51,766 nucleotides of DNA. It comes from Colwellia piezophila ATCC BAA-637. Its GTDB lineage: Bacteria > Pseudomonadota > Gammaproteobacteria > Enterobacterales > Alteromonadaceae. The translations under genes were made by a program, and so were the position numbers. The stretch spans positions 1 to 51,766 of the forward strand of contig NZ_KB905178.1 of NCBI RefSeq assembly GCF_000378625.1, written 5' to 3'. The notes beneath the pieces are model-generated. The model was not told where the DNA came from and made no database searches. It saw only the letters and a list, made by a program, of their open reading frames with translations. Positions 17,815 through 27,364 of this stretch are shown here, in pieces (the first letter of the stretch is position 1; each line of letters opens with the position of its first letter).

Positions 17815-18597
17815 TTATATTTCTTTAACGCGTACGTTGCCACCACTGGTTTTTAGTACTAATTCAGGGCCACCGCCATTGATGGTGCCTTCAATTTTAC
17901 GCTTGCTAGTTTTGCCATTTACCGCGAACTCACTTGATACCCGACCACCACTGGTTTTAGCCGAAAGGTTTACTGCAACATCTTTCGCCAAATAAGCAGT
18001 AATTGAACCGCCAGACGTTTTCACCTTAGTGTCTTTAGTGGGATTGGTCGGTAATTTCAGTTTAATGCTACCACCTGAGGTATGAGCATTAATTTTTCCG
18101 ATAATATTATCAAGGTCTAAACTGCCGCCCGATGTTTTAATATTTACGTCACCTACTACATCTTCTACTGAAATAGAGCCACCTGAAGTATGAGCATCAA
18201 CTTTACCGGTAAGGTCTTCAATCTCAATAGAACCACCGCTAGTGTTTACATCAATGTTATAGTTTTCCGGCAAAGTTATTTTGTAAGTTACTCTGATACT
18301 GGTTGAGCCAAAACCAAACCCACTGCGCTCTAATTCACCATTAATACTGACATTACCGCCAGATTTTTTAATATTTACCTGCATATTATCTTCATCTGCA
18401 CCGCTGATATCTACTTCAATCAATACAGTATCTTTGGCATGTGTATCAATATCAATCGTACCTACATCAGTCTCTAGTGTTAATAAACCACCCGCTGTGA
18501 CCTTCAATTCTTCATTATATGTTTTTGCTTGTAGGCCACTCGCCATCAATAACAAGGCAATTGGCGCGTATTTAAAAGTGCTTTTCATGTTTAACAT
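17815..18597 (-). CDS. DUF4097-type exported repeat protein
   Basis: The 260-residue protein has a signal peptide (FKYAPIALLLMASGLQAK) and then a right-handed beta-type repeat domain in which TSGGSI or close variants recur about every 20 residues from about residue 118 to the C-terminus (TSGGSIEIEDLTG, TSGGSISVEDVVG, TSGGSLDLDNIIG and so on). This is the DUF4097/adhesin-like pattern; the family has no settled biochemical role and is often near envelope-stress or anti-sigma genes. The ATG at 18597 has GGAG 7 bases upstream. It is monocistronic, closed by the hairpin at 17707-17742. Export is likely; surface attachment is not shown. Confidence 0.85.
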   Translation of the reverse strand: MLNMKSTFKYAPIALLLMASGLQAKTYNEELKVTAGGLLTLETDVGTIDIDTHAKDTVLIEVDISGADEDNMQVNIKKSGGNVSINGELERSGFGFGSTSIRVTYKITLPENYNIDVNTSGGSIEIEDLTGKVDAHTSGGSISVEDVVGDVNIKTSGGSLDLDNIIGKINAHTSGGSIKLKLPTNPTKDTKVKTSGGSITAYLAKDVAVNLSAKTSGGRVSSEFAVNGKTSKRKIEGTINGGGPELVLKTSGGNVRVKEI

Positions 18598-18755
18598 AGG
18601 GTATCTCCATCTATTGTTATTATAATTTTCATAACAAGTGGCTTAATTGATTGACCACTTAGCAAGAATTTATGTTCATTGTTAGTGAGATGCAACTTAT
18701 CAAAAAAAGGTTTAAATTAAATTTAAACCTTGTAACAAAAATAACTTTCTATCCT

Positions 18756-19751
18756 TTAGATTAACCAGGTGTTTAAGAAGAAACCACCAAAAATTAATAG
18801 TATGAAGAGTATCAGCGCCAAGATAAGCGGCTTAGGCCCGGCTTTTTTAATGGTTGCCCACTGAGTTTGCATTCCCAAAGCGGCCATTGCCATCGCTAAA
18901 GAAAATTGACTGACAAAGCTCAATAGCGCTTTAAGGGATTCAGGTAAGAGAATAGCACTATTAATCATTGCGGTGGCCATGAAGCCAAAGACAAACCAAG
19001 GAATTGTGATAACACTTTTTTTAGCTTTAACCCCTTGCTCACTAATAGGGCTAAGACGAGATAACGCCGAGCTAAGCATTAAAATAAACGGTGCTAACAT
19101 CATGACTCGAATAAGTTTAACCACCACGGCTGTTTGCATGGTTTCACCGTTAATACTCTGACCTGCCGCTACCGCTTGTGCTACTTCATGAGCCGTGCTG
19201 CCAATATAAATACCAAAGGCTTGATCACTCATATCAACAAATTGATAAATAAAGGGGTAAATAAACATAGCTAAGGTGCCAAACAATACCACAGTGGCAA
19301 TGGCGATAGTAATATGCTCTTGCTTTGGTTTAAGCACTGATTCAGTAGCAAGTATTGCGGCTGCGCCACAAATAGCACTGCCAGCTGCGGTTAAAATGGC
19401 GACATCTCGATGTAATTTCAACACTTTAATACCAACAAAAATTCCAACAAGAAATATGGTAGTAATAACCACCAAATCAATGACAACCGCCTGCCAGCCT
19501 ACCGCCATAATTTGTTGAAAACTCAGGCCAAAGCCAAATAAGATAATACCGGCTCTAAGCAATTTTTGTTTACAAAAGCTCGAAAACTGTTGATCCCTTT
19601 CATTTTGCACCCTCAATGAAAAATGACCATAAAACATACCAAAAACAATCGCTAGCGGCAGTGCACTCAAACCAAAAGCTGAAACTTGTTCGACTTTTGC
19701 TAAGGCTATTGCCAATAAGGTAATCATGGGCAGAACTATATAAGTAGGCAT
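18756..19751 (-). CDS. yeiH: YeiH-family (UPF0324) putative sulfate/sulfite exporter
   Basis: The 331-residue polytopic membrane protein has about nine to ten segments. Family stretches include AGIILFGFGLSFQQI, AAGSAICGAAAILATESVLK, YIGSTAHEVAQAVAAG and FSLAMAMAALGMQTQW, the pattern of the YeiH/UPF0324 family annotated as putative sulfate exporters. The ATG at 19751 is preceded by GAGGTG. It is transcribed away from a CysB/YeiE-like LysR gene at 20003, the same pairing seen in enterobacteria, which supports a role in sulfur oxyanion or small-anion export. The substrate here is untested. Confidence 0.92.
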   Translation of the reverse strand: MPTYIVLPMITLLAIALAKVEQVSAFGLSALPLAIVFGMFYGHFSLRVQNERDQQFSSFCKQKLLRAGIILFGFGLSFQQIMAVGWQAVVIDLVVITTIFLVGIFVGIKVLKLHRDVAILTAAGSAICGAAAILATESVLKPKQEHITIAIATVVLFGTLAMFIYPFIYQFVDMSDQAFGIYIGSTAHEVAQAVAAGQSINGETMQTAVVVKLIRVMMLAPFILMLSSALSRLSPISEQGVKAKKSVITIPWFVFGFMATAMINSAILLPESLKALLSFVSQFSLAMAMAALGMQTQWATIKKAGPKPLILALILFILLIFGGFFLNTWLI

Positions 19752-19847
19752 AAGACACCTCTTTTTCCAATAAATGAAAGTTAAGTCAACACCTGATGAC
19801 TTAACTCTTAACGACTATTCACTCTATGGAATATAATATAACCCAAG

Positions 19848-19888
19848 CTTATAGATAAGAATAATGGAATGATTTAATGTATTACATT
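19848..19888. promoter_or_regulatory. Dyads in the yeiH / LysR divergent region
   Basis: Two short dyads lie between the divergent genes: CTTATAGATAAG at 19848-19859 and AATGTATTACATT (perfect arms around one base) at 19876-19888. Both contain the T-N-A style symmetry used by LysR-type regulators, so they are candidate sites for the regulator encoded at 20003. No promoter boxes are called. Confidence 0.4.
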
Positions 19889-19923
19889 CAAAAAACCGAA
19901 CTTATGTTTAGTAAACTAACTTA

Positions 19924-19975
19924 TACCAATCGGACTAATTTATTGCTTACTTAGCGAGAATTAAAAGGTTTGGTA
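19924..19975. repeat. Collapsed inverted-repeat element, copy D, 52 bp
   Basis: It begins TACCAATCGGACTAATTTAT, like the left end of copy C (32050), runs through TTAAAAGG, and then joins directly to TTTGGTA, the right end. TTA flanks both sides (19921-19923 and 19976-19978). It is an internally deleted copy and lies just before the LysR start codon. Confidence 0.75.
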
Positions 19976-20002
19976 TTACATCTTGCTGAAGGAAACTTAA
20001 CC

Positions 20003-20878
20003 ATGAGTATATCGATAAAAAAGCTACAACTTTTCGAGGCCACCGCACGCTTAGGTAAACTTACCAAAGCAGCTAATGAGTTAGCTTTAAGCCAGTCTGC
20101 CGCCAGTCAAGCATTGAAAGAATTAGAACAAAGCTTAGGTTACCCACTTTTTGAGCGAGTGGGTCGAGATTTATTAATCACTGAAAACGGTTTAAAATGC
20201 TTACCTAAAGTACGCCAAATCGCTGATCTACTCGATAGCTTACAACTCGCCAATTTAAACCCCATGAGTGGCGTACTAAGAATTGTCGCTAGCGGCACCA
20301 TCGCCACTTACTTATTACCTAAGCTGCTCGCTGACTTTATCAGAACTTACCCTGAGGTTACTCCTGAAGTACACATAGGTAATACCCAAATGGTGATAGA
20401 TTATTTAGATAAGGGCAAAGCTTCAATAGGTTTAATCGAAGGCCCAGCTGTGCATAAGCGTTTAAAAATAACGCCGTGGCAAGAAGATAAATTACAGGTA
20501 TTTTGTCCGCCTCATCACCCATTAGCAAAAAAATCAGCTATCAACCTAAAGCAGCTGCAACAACAGTCTTGGGTATTGCGTGAGCACGGCTCAGGTACAC
20601 GCGCTATTTTTGATGCAGCCATTGAGAAAATAGGAGCACAAATTAATTTGGCTATGGAATTAACTCGGCAAAGTGCTATTAAAGAGTCAGTTAAAGCCGG
20701 TTTAGGCTTAGGTTGCTTATCACAACTATCTATTGCTGAAGAGTTAAAAAATGGCGGTTTAGTGGCGCTACAATCACCGCTAAACCTCTCAAGACGTTTT
20801 TCTTTGGTTACCCACAAAGACAGTCATCATAACTTGCTTACGCAAAAATTCATTGATTACCTGTTAACCCTCTCTTAA
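20003..20878 (+). CDS. LysR-family regulator (YeiE-like), divergent from yeiH
   Basis: The 291-residue product has an N-terminal helix-turn-helix (FEATARLGKLTKAANELALS followed by QSAASQALKELEQSLGYPLF) and a CysB/YeiE-like effector domain with VASGTIATYLLPKLLADFIR and WVLREHGSGTRAIFDAAI. The HGSGTR stretch is typical of the YeiE/CbbR-like branch that binds small anions. The frame is open from 19970, but that extension overlaps the collapsed repeat. The ATG at 20003 with AAGGA upstream begins the conserved N-terminus MSISIKKLQLFEA. It probably controls yeiH. A strong hairpin lies beyond its end. Confidence 0.92.
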   Translation: MSISIKKLQLFEATARLGKLTKAANELALSQSAASQALKELEQSLGYPLFERVGRDLLITENGLKCLPKVRQIADLLDSLQLANLNPMSGVLRIVASGTIATYLLPKLLADFIRTYPEVTPEVHIGNTQMVIDYLDKGKASIGLIEGPAVHKRLKITPWQEDKLQVFCPPHHPLAKKSAINLKQLQQQSWVLREHGSGTRAIFDAAIEKIGAQINLAMELTRQSAIKESVKAGLGLGCLSQLSIAEELKNGGLVALQSPLNLSRRFSLVTHKDSHHNLLTQKFIDYLLTLS

Positions 20879-20932
20879 ACAGAATCCAGTTCTGTTAGCG
20901 TAATGCTGCTTACCCTGATAAAAACATAAAAA

Positions 20933-20961
20933 AACGTCAGTAAATACTATTTACTGACGTT
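20933..20961 (-). terminator. Rho-independent terminator of the ABC exporter operon
   Basis: AACGTCAGTAAA (20933-20944) pairs with TTTACTGACGTT (20950-20961) around a 5-base loop. On the minus strand it is followed by a T-rich run (AAAAAAA at about 20928-20934 on the plus strand). It lies between the convergent LysR gene and the permease gene. Confidence 0.8.
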
Positions 20962-21009
20962 ACTATTTTAATATGAGCGATTTATTCAGCGCCTTTTGTT
21001 CAGAACTTC

Positions 21010-23520
21010 TTATTCATATCGAAGCGCTTTAATTGGATTTTTCCTCGCGACTTTCGCAGCATTAGCACCAACGGTACTCCAAGCAATAATCAATGATAAC
21101 AAACCGACACCTAAGCAGATTGGCACCAACCATAGAGCATCGATACGATAAGGAAATGATTCTAACCACGTTAACATCAAGTAGGCAGCTATAGGCCAGG
21201 CAATAAGATTCGCCAACACTACTGGCTTAGAGAATTGCCAAATGAGTAAGCCTACAATGTCTTTGACATTGGCGCCCATGACTTTTCTGATACCTATTTC
21301 TTTAGTTCTTCTTTCTACGGTAAAAGCAGATAAACCATATAAACCTAAACAAGCAATCACGATGGCAATGAATGAAAATACCAAAAACAACTGTGCTGTG
21401 GTTAATTCATCATGATATTGCGCTGCCATCATTTCGCTTAAAAACTGTAAGTTAATCGGCTGCATAGGCACGTTAGTCTTCCACACACCTTCAATGGCGC
21501 TAATTAAATTAGGCACATTGTTGGTAGAGAATGAAATATTAGCGACCCGAAAACGTTGTGGATTTAACGTATATACCGAAGCTCTAACGCCAAACTTAAT
21601 TGAGCGAAAGTAAATATCTGGAATAACACCAACAATAGTTAAATGCTGTTTACCGCGGATATCTATGGCCAGTGTTTTGCCTATGGCATCTTCAGCCGTG
21701 CTAAAACCAAACTTTTTCAACGCTGAACTATTCAGTATTACACTCGCTTGACCTACTTCACCTTCAGCTACTTTGTTAATAGTGTCTGTACCAAAGTTTT
21801 CATCAAACAAACGACCTGCTACTGGTGTGACTTGATAGGCTTCAAAAAATCCATAACCCATATTATGGTAATTGACTAACTGAGCTTCGTTAGCAGCACC
21901 ATTAGCATGTGGTTCTAATAATTTGAAATTATTATTATTCTCATTATCTTGTGTTGGTGCTTCCGATGAAAAAACTACACTGCTTACATCAGGTAAATTT
22001 AATAATTCTTGTTTTAAGCTCGCTAAGTTATCGCCAGTATTACGAATACTAAGTACCAACTTGTTGTCACTTTCATAGCCCACTGCCATATTATTAGAGA
22101 AGATCGTTTGGCCATAAACAACCAAGGTTGAAATCACCAAAATAATGGAGGTAGCAAACTGAAACACTACTAATACACTTCTAAATTTTGCCGAACCTTT
22201 CGACTCAACACTTTTACTGGACTGTAAAATTTTTCCCGGTAAAAAACGTGATAAATACAGTGCCGGATAAATACCAGCACCAATACCGACACAAATAGCT
22301 AGGGCAATTAGCATCAACAATAAGCTTGGTTCCTCAAGTAAATTTAAGGCTAAGTCTTTAGCTAATATTTCATTATAAAAGGGTAATGCTAATTCTACCG
22401 CCACCAAAGCAAACAATAAGGACAATAAAACTAAAGCAATTGCCTCGCCTAAAAACTGAATGGCTACTTGTGTTCTGCTAGCGCCCAACACTTTTCGCAT
22501 AGCCACTTCTCGCGCCCTTTTACTGGCTTTAGCAGTAGATAGGTTCATAAAATTAATACAGGCAATTAATAACACTAAACCGGCAACAATAATAAAGGTG
22601 GTGATCATCTTACTATCGCCCATAGGGGTTAAATCACCCATATTTCCGGCTTGACTTTTGGCATGTAAATGCAGGTCAGCCACTGGCATAATGCGCTGTC
22701 TAACAAAATCGGTAACTTTTTTACCTAAAGCTTGCTCACCTAAAATATTAACTAACATGTCAACTAATGGACTTTCATTATTCATCCAAAAGGTGATGCG
22801 ATCTTGTAATTGCTGCGCATCTATACCTGGATTTAATTTGAAATAGGTATAAACATTAAGGCTAGTCCAAGTATGTAAGGTGCCGTCATTTTCACCAAAC
22901 AAAGCCGGTTGTAAATAAACAATCATATCAGTATTTAAGTGGGTGGCATCGGGTAAATCTTTTATTACCCCGGTAACAGTCAGGGTTGTGGTATTGCCAG
23001 CAATACAGCAAATGGTAAGTGTTTCGCCGACCGCATCACTTTTACCAAAATATTTGTAAGCTAGCTCCTCCGTGATAACCAAATCCATGGGTTTGTTAAA
23101 AGAAGACTCTTTTGAACCATGAATAAAAGGCAAATCAAAGAGTTTAAAAAAGCTACTGTCAACCATAGTAAATTGTTCAGGGAAGGCATTTTCATTTTGT
23201 CTGACGGTCAAATCAAACTGAATAAAACGCACACCAGTTTCAATTTCATTTTTAGCATAATCTCGTATCGCTGGCATCATACTGCCCGCCGAACGTACCG
23301 TTTCAAAGGGTTCTTGATTCGGAAGAGAATAAGCGGTGTGCATACGTACTAGTTGCTGATGATCTTTAAGCCAGGTATCAAAGCCCGATTCTTGGCGGAC
23401 AAACAACATGATTAAAATACAGCTCATTAAACCTATGCTTAAGCCAAAAATGTTAATGATTGAAAAAATACCGTTTTTAATGATATTGCGCCAAAAGGTA
23501 ATAAGGTAATTGCGAAACAT
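21010..23520 (-). CDS. MacB/FtsX-type ABC transporter permease
   Basis: The 836-residue inner-membrane protein has two MacB-like periplasmic domains and eight membrane segments. The first helix is near residue 20 (GIFSIINIFGLSIGLMSCIL). A three-helix block contains LLIACINFMNLSTAKASKRA and EVAMRKVLGASR. A second four-helix half ends with the matching ERRTKEIGIRKVMGANVKDI. This duplicated form is common in Bacteroidetes and marine Gammaproteobacteria. The frame is open to 23628, but MFRNYLITFWRNIIKNG at 23520, with AGGAGAG upstream, is the natural start. It is last in an operon with the ATPase (23543) and adaptor (24324). The complex likely exports a peptide, lipid or antibiotic-like substrate. 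Confidence 0.92.
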   Translation of the reverse strand: MFRNYLITFWRNIIKNGIFSIINIFGLSIGLMSCILIMLFVRQESGFDTWLKDHQQLVRMHTAYSLPNQEPFETVRSAGSMMPAIRDYAKNEIETGVRFIQFDLTVRQNENAFPEQFTMVDSSFFKLFDLPFIHGSKESSFNKPMDLVITEELAYKYFGKSDAVGETLTICCIAGNTTTLTVTGVIKDLPDATHLNTDMIVYLQPALFGENDGTLHTWTSLNVYTYFKLNPGIDAQQLQDRITFWMNNESPLVDMLVNILGEQALGKKVTDFVRQRIMPVADLHLHAKSQAGNMGDLTPMGDSKMITTFIIVAGLVLLIACINFMNLSTAKASKRAREVAMRKVLGASRTQVAIQFLGEAIALVLLSLLFALVAVELALPFYNEILAKDLALNLLEEPSLLLMLIALAICVGIGAGIYPALYLSRFLPGKILQSSKSVESKGSAKFRSVLVVFQFATSIILVISTLVVYGQTIFSNNMAVGYESDNKLVLSIRNTGDNLASLKQELLNLPDVSSVVFSSEAPTQDNENNNNFKLLEPHANGAANEAQLVNYHNMGYGFFEAYQVTPVAGRLFDENFGTDTINKVAEGEVGQASVILNSSALKKFGFSTAEDAIGKTLAIDIRGKQHLTIVGVIPDIYFRSIKFGVRASVYTLNPQRFRVANISFSTNNVPNLISAIEGVWKTNVPMQPINLQFLSEMMAAQYHDELTTAQLFLVFSFIAIVIACLGLYGLSAFTVERRTKEIGIRKVMGANVKDIVGLLIWQFSKPVVLANLIAWPIAAYLMLTWLESFPYRIDALWLVPICLGVGLLSLIIAWSTVGANAAKVARKNPIKALRYE

Positions 23521-23542
23521 AATAAACTCTCCTAATGGGCAG

Positions 23543-24235
23543 TTAAGCCATTTGCTCAGCCGCACGAACACTCTCGGCAACCACATGACCATCGAATAAA
23601 TTAATCGTGCGCCTAGCGTAATCAGCATGGGCTGGGCTATGGGTTACCATAATAATGGTGGTGCCTTCATCGTTAAGTGCTTGCAACATTTCCATCACCT
23701 CTTGACCGTGAGCGCTATCTAAATTACCTGTTGGTTCATCGGCTAAGATCATTTTTTGGTCACCTACCACGGCTCTAGCTACAGCGACACGTTGTTGCTG
23801 TCCGCCTGATAACTGGCTAGGTAAATGCTTGGCTCGATGGGCAATACCAACCTTATCCATCACTTTGTCAACTTTAGCTTTGCGCTCTGCCGCTGGCATA
23901 TTGTGATAAATTAGCGCCAGTTCAATATTTTCAGCAACGGTTAATTCATCAATTAAATTAAAGTTCTGGAAGATAAAACCAATATTTTTTTTACGAATAC
24001 CAGACAGTTGCTTTTCAGAGTAACCGGCAACATTTTCACCATCAAAAACATAATCACCACTGCTCGGTGAATCCAACATGCCGATGATGTTAAGCAAGGT
24101 AGATTTTCCACAACCCGATGGCCCCATAATGGCAACAAACTCGCCTTGGGCTATTTCAATATTTACCTTGTTCAAGGCTGATGTTTCTACGTCTTGTGTT
24201 TGATAAATACGGGTTAAATTGTGTAGTTTTAACAT
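23543..24235 (-). CDS. MacB/LolD-type ABC transporter ATPase
   Basis: The 230-residue ATPase energises the permease encoded 22 bp downstream. Walker A is GPSGCGKST, the Q-loop region is GFIFQNFNLIDELTV, the signature is LSGGQQQRVAVARA, Walker B is MILADEPTGNLD and the switch His is in IMVTHS. Length and motifs match the MacB/LolD group of ATPases that serve FtsX-type permeases by mechanotransmission rather than direct substrate passage. The ATG at 24235 has AAGGA upstream. It is the middle gene of the adaptor-ATPase-permease operon. Confidence 0.95.
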   Translation of the reverse strand: MLKLHNLTRIYQTQDVETSALNKVNIEIAQGEFVAIMGPSGCGKSTLLNIIGMLDSPSSGDYVFDGENVAGYSEKQLSGIRKKNIGFIFQNFNLIDELTVAENIELALIYHNMPAAERKAKVDKVMDKVGIAHRAKHLPSQLSGGQQQRVAVARAVVGDQKMILADEPTGNLDSAHGQEVMEMLQALNDEGTTIIMVTHSPAHADYARRTINLFDGHVVAESVRAAEQMA

Positions 24236-24323
24236 GTTATATTCCTTTGCTCTTGATGAGTCTTTTAGTGTTCGGTTCGTTGTTGAATCTTTCGCTATAA
24301 GTAGTTTCTTTAGCTGAACGACA

Positions 24324-25634
24324 TTAATTAAACTTCAGTCGTTGCATATCTAGGTAACTGCTATAAGGGCTAGTAACTACTTCTTCACCAAACTCAAGCC
24401 CTTCAATAACTTCGATGAATTGGTTATTACGTCGGCCTAAGCGCACATTACGTTTCACTGCTTGGTTGCCATCAGCACTAACTACAAACAGCCACTTGCC
24501 ACCGGTATCTTGATAAAAGGCACCATTGGGGATCAACATAGCTTCACTGGCATCGCCTAGGGTCAGCTTAATTTGAATGGTTTGTCCGCGGCGAATGCCT
24601 TTAGGTTGTTCTTTGACAAATTTAAAATCGACTTCAAATTGTCCGTTTTGTACTTGTGGGTACACTTTGGCAATAACCAAAGCATAATTTTTATAGTTCG
24701 CGGTTTGACCAATATCGACACGGCCTAGATAAAACTCATCGATAAAAGCGGTAAGCTTGTAATCATTAGGGGTATCTATTTGACCAAGACGCTCGCCACG
24801 AGCAATACTTTGCCCAACCTCGACATTAAAGCCAGATAAAGTACCTGCCACTGGTGCTTTGACATTCATGTTATCTAGGTTTTGACGTGAAATGGCTAAG
24901 TGACTTTCTAAACGGCTACTGGTGTCTTTTAAAAAGGCCAATTGCTCACCTTGCATACGGGCATCTGATTGCTGACTTTCAAGGGTTAACGCCAAACGAT
25001 CTTTATACCAAATAAGGGTATCTTCGCTATCTTCTACTTGTGTTTTGGTAATGGCCCCAGTCGCGATCAATGATTGTGAACGCTCAACTTGGCGGGTTAA
25101 CAACTTAATTTGGTGTTTAATATCGATAATATTACGCTTATGTTGCAAGCGATTTTGCTCTAGGTTTAACTCAATAGTACGCATATTATTTAGCTGCTCG
25201 GCTACGCGTGTTTCATTACCTAAAGCACTGAGTTGCAGTGATGCATTAGACAGTTCTACGATAAGGTTACCAACCGTTAAACTCGCGCCATCTTCCACCA
25301 ATATTTTTTCAACTCGGCCACCTTCAATGGCATCTAAATAAACCGTTTTTGCTGGGGTGACTCGACCACGAATGGGAATGAAATCTTCAAAAACCCCTGA
25401 AATTACTTTCGACACCACGATGCGGCTATTGTCTACCGATAAAACTTTTCCTGTGCTTTTACTGGCGATCATATAAACCGCAAAAGCAACAATTAACATG
25501 ATCATTAAAAGGCCTAGCCATTTTTTCATTGGGCTAGCATTAGTGGCTATTTTACGATCCATACCTGAGCCCGAAATGGCTTTCGTTACAGAAGTGAGCG
25601 GTGTGGTATTTTTTGTCTTATTTACTTGGGTCAT
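24324..25634 (-). CDS. HlyD/MacA-type periplasmic adaptor of the ABC exporter
   Basis: The 436-residue product is anchored by one membrane segment (WLGLLMIMLIVAFAVYMIAS, residues about 39-58). It has the split lipoyl domain (TVYLDAIEGGRVEKILVEDG and APVAGTLSGFNVEVGQSIAR) and a long alpha-helical coiled hairpin near residues 130-245 that contains RQVERSQSLIATGAITKTQV. A beta-barrel and membrane-proximal region follow. It should link the MacB-like permease to an outer-membrane channel; no TolC gene is adjacent. It is first in the operon and divergent from the sigma-54 response regulator, which is the likely controller. The ATG at 25634 has AGG 7 bases upstream. Confidence 0.92.
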   Translation of the reverse strand: MTQVNKTKNTTPLTSVTKAISGSGMDRKIATNASPMKKWLGLLMIMLIVAFAVYMIASKSTGKVLSVDNSRIVVSKVISGVFEDFIPIRGRVTPAKTVYLDAIEGGRVEKILVEDGASLTVGNLIVELSNASLQLSALGNETRVAEQLNNMRTIELNLEQNRLQHKRNIIDIKHQIKLLTRQVERSQSLIATGAITKTQVEDSEDTLIWYKDRLALTLESQQSDARMQGEQLAFLKDTSSRLESHLAISRQNLDNMNVKAPVAGTLSGFNVEVGQSIARGERLGQIDTPNDYKLTAFIDEFYLGRVDIGQTANYKNYALVIAKVYPQVQNGQFEVDFKFVKEQPKGIRRGQTIQIKLTLGDASEAMLIPNGAFYQDTGGKWLFVVSADGNQAVKRNVRLGRRNNQFIEVIEGLEFGEEVVTSPYSSYLDMQRLKFN

Positions 25635-25782
25635 ATTAACCTGTCATTAAGAAGTATTAGCTTAAGCCAATAGATAAATTTAGTCTGCTTTAGCCTAAGT
25701 AATCCAATAATCGTTCCAACTTGTAATTAATTGTTTTTATTGTACTTTATAAAATTCAGTTAAATTAACTTTGATTAGAACT

Positions 25783-25820
25783 GTACGTTTATGAACACTA
25801 GGTGTACGTTAATGAACACT
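25783..25820. promoter_or_regulatory. Two 17-bp direct repeats between the ABC operon and its two-component system
   Basis: GTACGTTTATGAACACT (25783-25799) and GTACGTTAATGAACACT (25804-25820) differ at one base and are 21 bp apart, two DNA turns, so both face the same side. The second, taken with its flanks, is a dyad (GTGT...TTAA...ACAC, 14 of 18 positions symmetric). They are good candidates for binding sites of the response regulator encoded at 25916. Tandem CCTAAGCACAA copies (25859-25880) lie further right. I found no clear -24/-12 promoter. Confidence 0.6.
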
Positions 25821-25915
25821 TTGTGCATTAGTGTTAACTAAAGTTCTATCAAAAAAAACCTAAGCACAACCTAAGCACAAACCTAATCTTAAACTGAATA
25901 AGAGGAAATTTTAGC

Positions 25916-27364
25916 GTGAAAAAAGAAGGTAAGATCCTCATTGTTGATGACGATGAAGATATTTTAACGGCGGGCAAGTTACTGCTAAAACGCCATTTTT
26001 CACAGATCAGTACCTGTAATGTGCCTGAGCATATTCCTCGCTTTATTAACGATCAGCATTTTGACGCTATTATCTTAGATATGAATTTTGGCCCCGGGGA
26101 AAGCTCCGGAGCCCAAGGTTTTTATTGGCTACAAAAAATATTAGAGATAAAACCAGAAAGCGTTATTATCATGATCACCGCCCACGGTGGCGTTAATGTT
26201 GCGGTTGAAGCAATGAAATTAGGCGCGACCGACTACATTGCCAAACCTTGGCAAAATGAAAAAGTTATCGCCACGGTATCAACGGCAGTATTACTGGGCA
26301 GAAGCCGCAGTGAGGCGCAATCCTTACGAGAAACCAACAAGGTCTTAGTACAAGCGAGTAATTCGGCAAGTCAGCAAAATATGCTCGGTCAATCACCCGC
26401 GATGAAACATATTCAATCTTTAATAACTCGCTCTGCGCCAACCGAAGCGAATATAATGATATTGGGTGAAAATGGCACCGGAAAAGAGCTAGTTGCTCGA
26501 GAAATTCATCAGCAAAGCACTCGCGCTCAACAAGTTTTTATGTCTGTTGATTTAGGCGCAATTAGCGAAACATTATTTGAAAGTGAGTTGTTTGGTCATA
26601 AGAAAGGTGCCTTTACCGGCGCGCAACACGATAGAGTTGGTCGCCTGCAAGCCGCAGACGGTGGTACCTTATTTTTAGATGAAATTGGTAACTTACCCCT
26701 GCATTTACAGGCTAAGTTACTCACGGTATTGGAGCAACGAAAAGTTACCCCTTTGGGCGAGAACAAAGCCATCGCGTTTAATGTCAGAGTGGTGTCTGCC
26801 ACCAATTTAAAACCAGATATCCTAAAAAATGAAAAACATTTTCGTCCCGATTTATTATTTAGGCTCAATACCGTTGAAATTCAATTACCACCTTTGCGCG
26901 AACGCAGTGAGGACATAGCACTGATTGCCCGCCATTATGTCGATTTTTACGCCAAGAAATATCAACCGCAAGGTAAAAGCATTAAACAATTAAGTGTTGC
27001 AGCATTAACCGCTATTTCATCTTATAATTGGCCGGGAAATATTAGAGAGCTGCGCCACGCGATTGAACGGGCGATGATATTAAGTCAGTCTGAAATGCTG
27101 ATACCGAGCGATTTTCAACTTGATTTACCTAGCCATGTTAAAGCAACGCCACCAACATCTACAGCAGAGCCAGAATTGGGCGTCACAGCCGTAACACCAA
27201 ACGTCGATTTATCACCGCCCGATGAGCTCAATTTAGAGCAGATAGAAAAAAAGGCTATTGCTTTAGCACTTAAAAAACATCGATTTAATATTAGTCATAC
27301 TGCCAAAGAGCTTGGTTTAACTCGCGCTGCCCTCTACCGCCGGATGGAAAAACATGGACTTTAA
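25916..27364 (+). CDS. Sigma-54-dependent response regulator (NtrC family)
   Basis: The 482-residue activator has three domains. The receiver (about 5-125) has acidic DDDED, phosphoacceptor Asp55 in ILDMNF, and KPW. The AAA+ domain (about 160-390) has Walker A GENGTGKE, the sigma-54 contact loop GAFTGA (about 231-236), Walker B GGTLFLDEIGNLPL and the arginine-finger region FRPDLLFRLN. A Fis-type helix-turn-helix ends the protein (NISHTAKELGLTRAALYRRM). It should activate sigma-54 promoters after phosphorylation by the kinase whose gene overlaps its end. The start is GTG at 25916 with AGAGGAA upstream. The likely target is the divergent ABC exporter operon. Confidence 0.95.
   Translation: MKKEGKILIVDDDEDILTAGKLLLKRHFSQISTCNVPEHIPRFINDQHFDAIILDMNFGPGESSGAQGFYWLQKILEIKPESVIIMITAHGGVNVAVEAMKLGATDYIAKPWQNEKVIATVSTAVLLGRSRSEAQSLRETNKVLVQASNSASQQNMLGQSPAMKHIQSLITRSAPTEANIMILGENGTGKELVAREIHQQSTRAQQVFMSVDLGAISETLFESELFGHKKGAFTGAQHDRVGRLQAADGGTLFLDEIGNLPLHLQAKLLTVLEQRKVTPLGENKAIAFNVRVVSATNLKPDILKNEKHFRPDLLFRLNTVEIQLPPLRERSEDIALIARHYVDFYAKKYQPQGKSIKQLSVAALTAISSYNWPGNIRELRHAIERAMILSQSEMLIPSDFQLDLPSHVKATPPTSTAEPELGVTAVTPNVDLSPPDELNLEQIEKKAIALALKKHRFNISHTAKELGLTRAALYRRMEKHGL

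Noticed and set aside
25635..25915. Search for a -24/-12 sigma-54 promoter for the ABC exporter operon
   Set aside because: No GG-N10-GC pair with suitable context was found on either strand in this interval.
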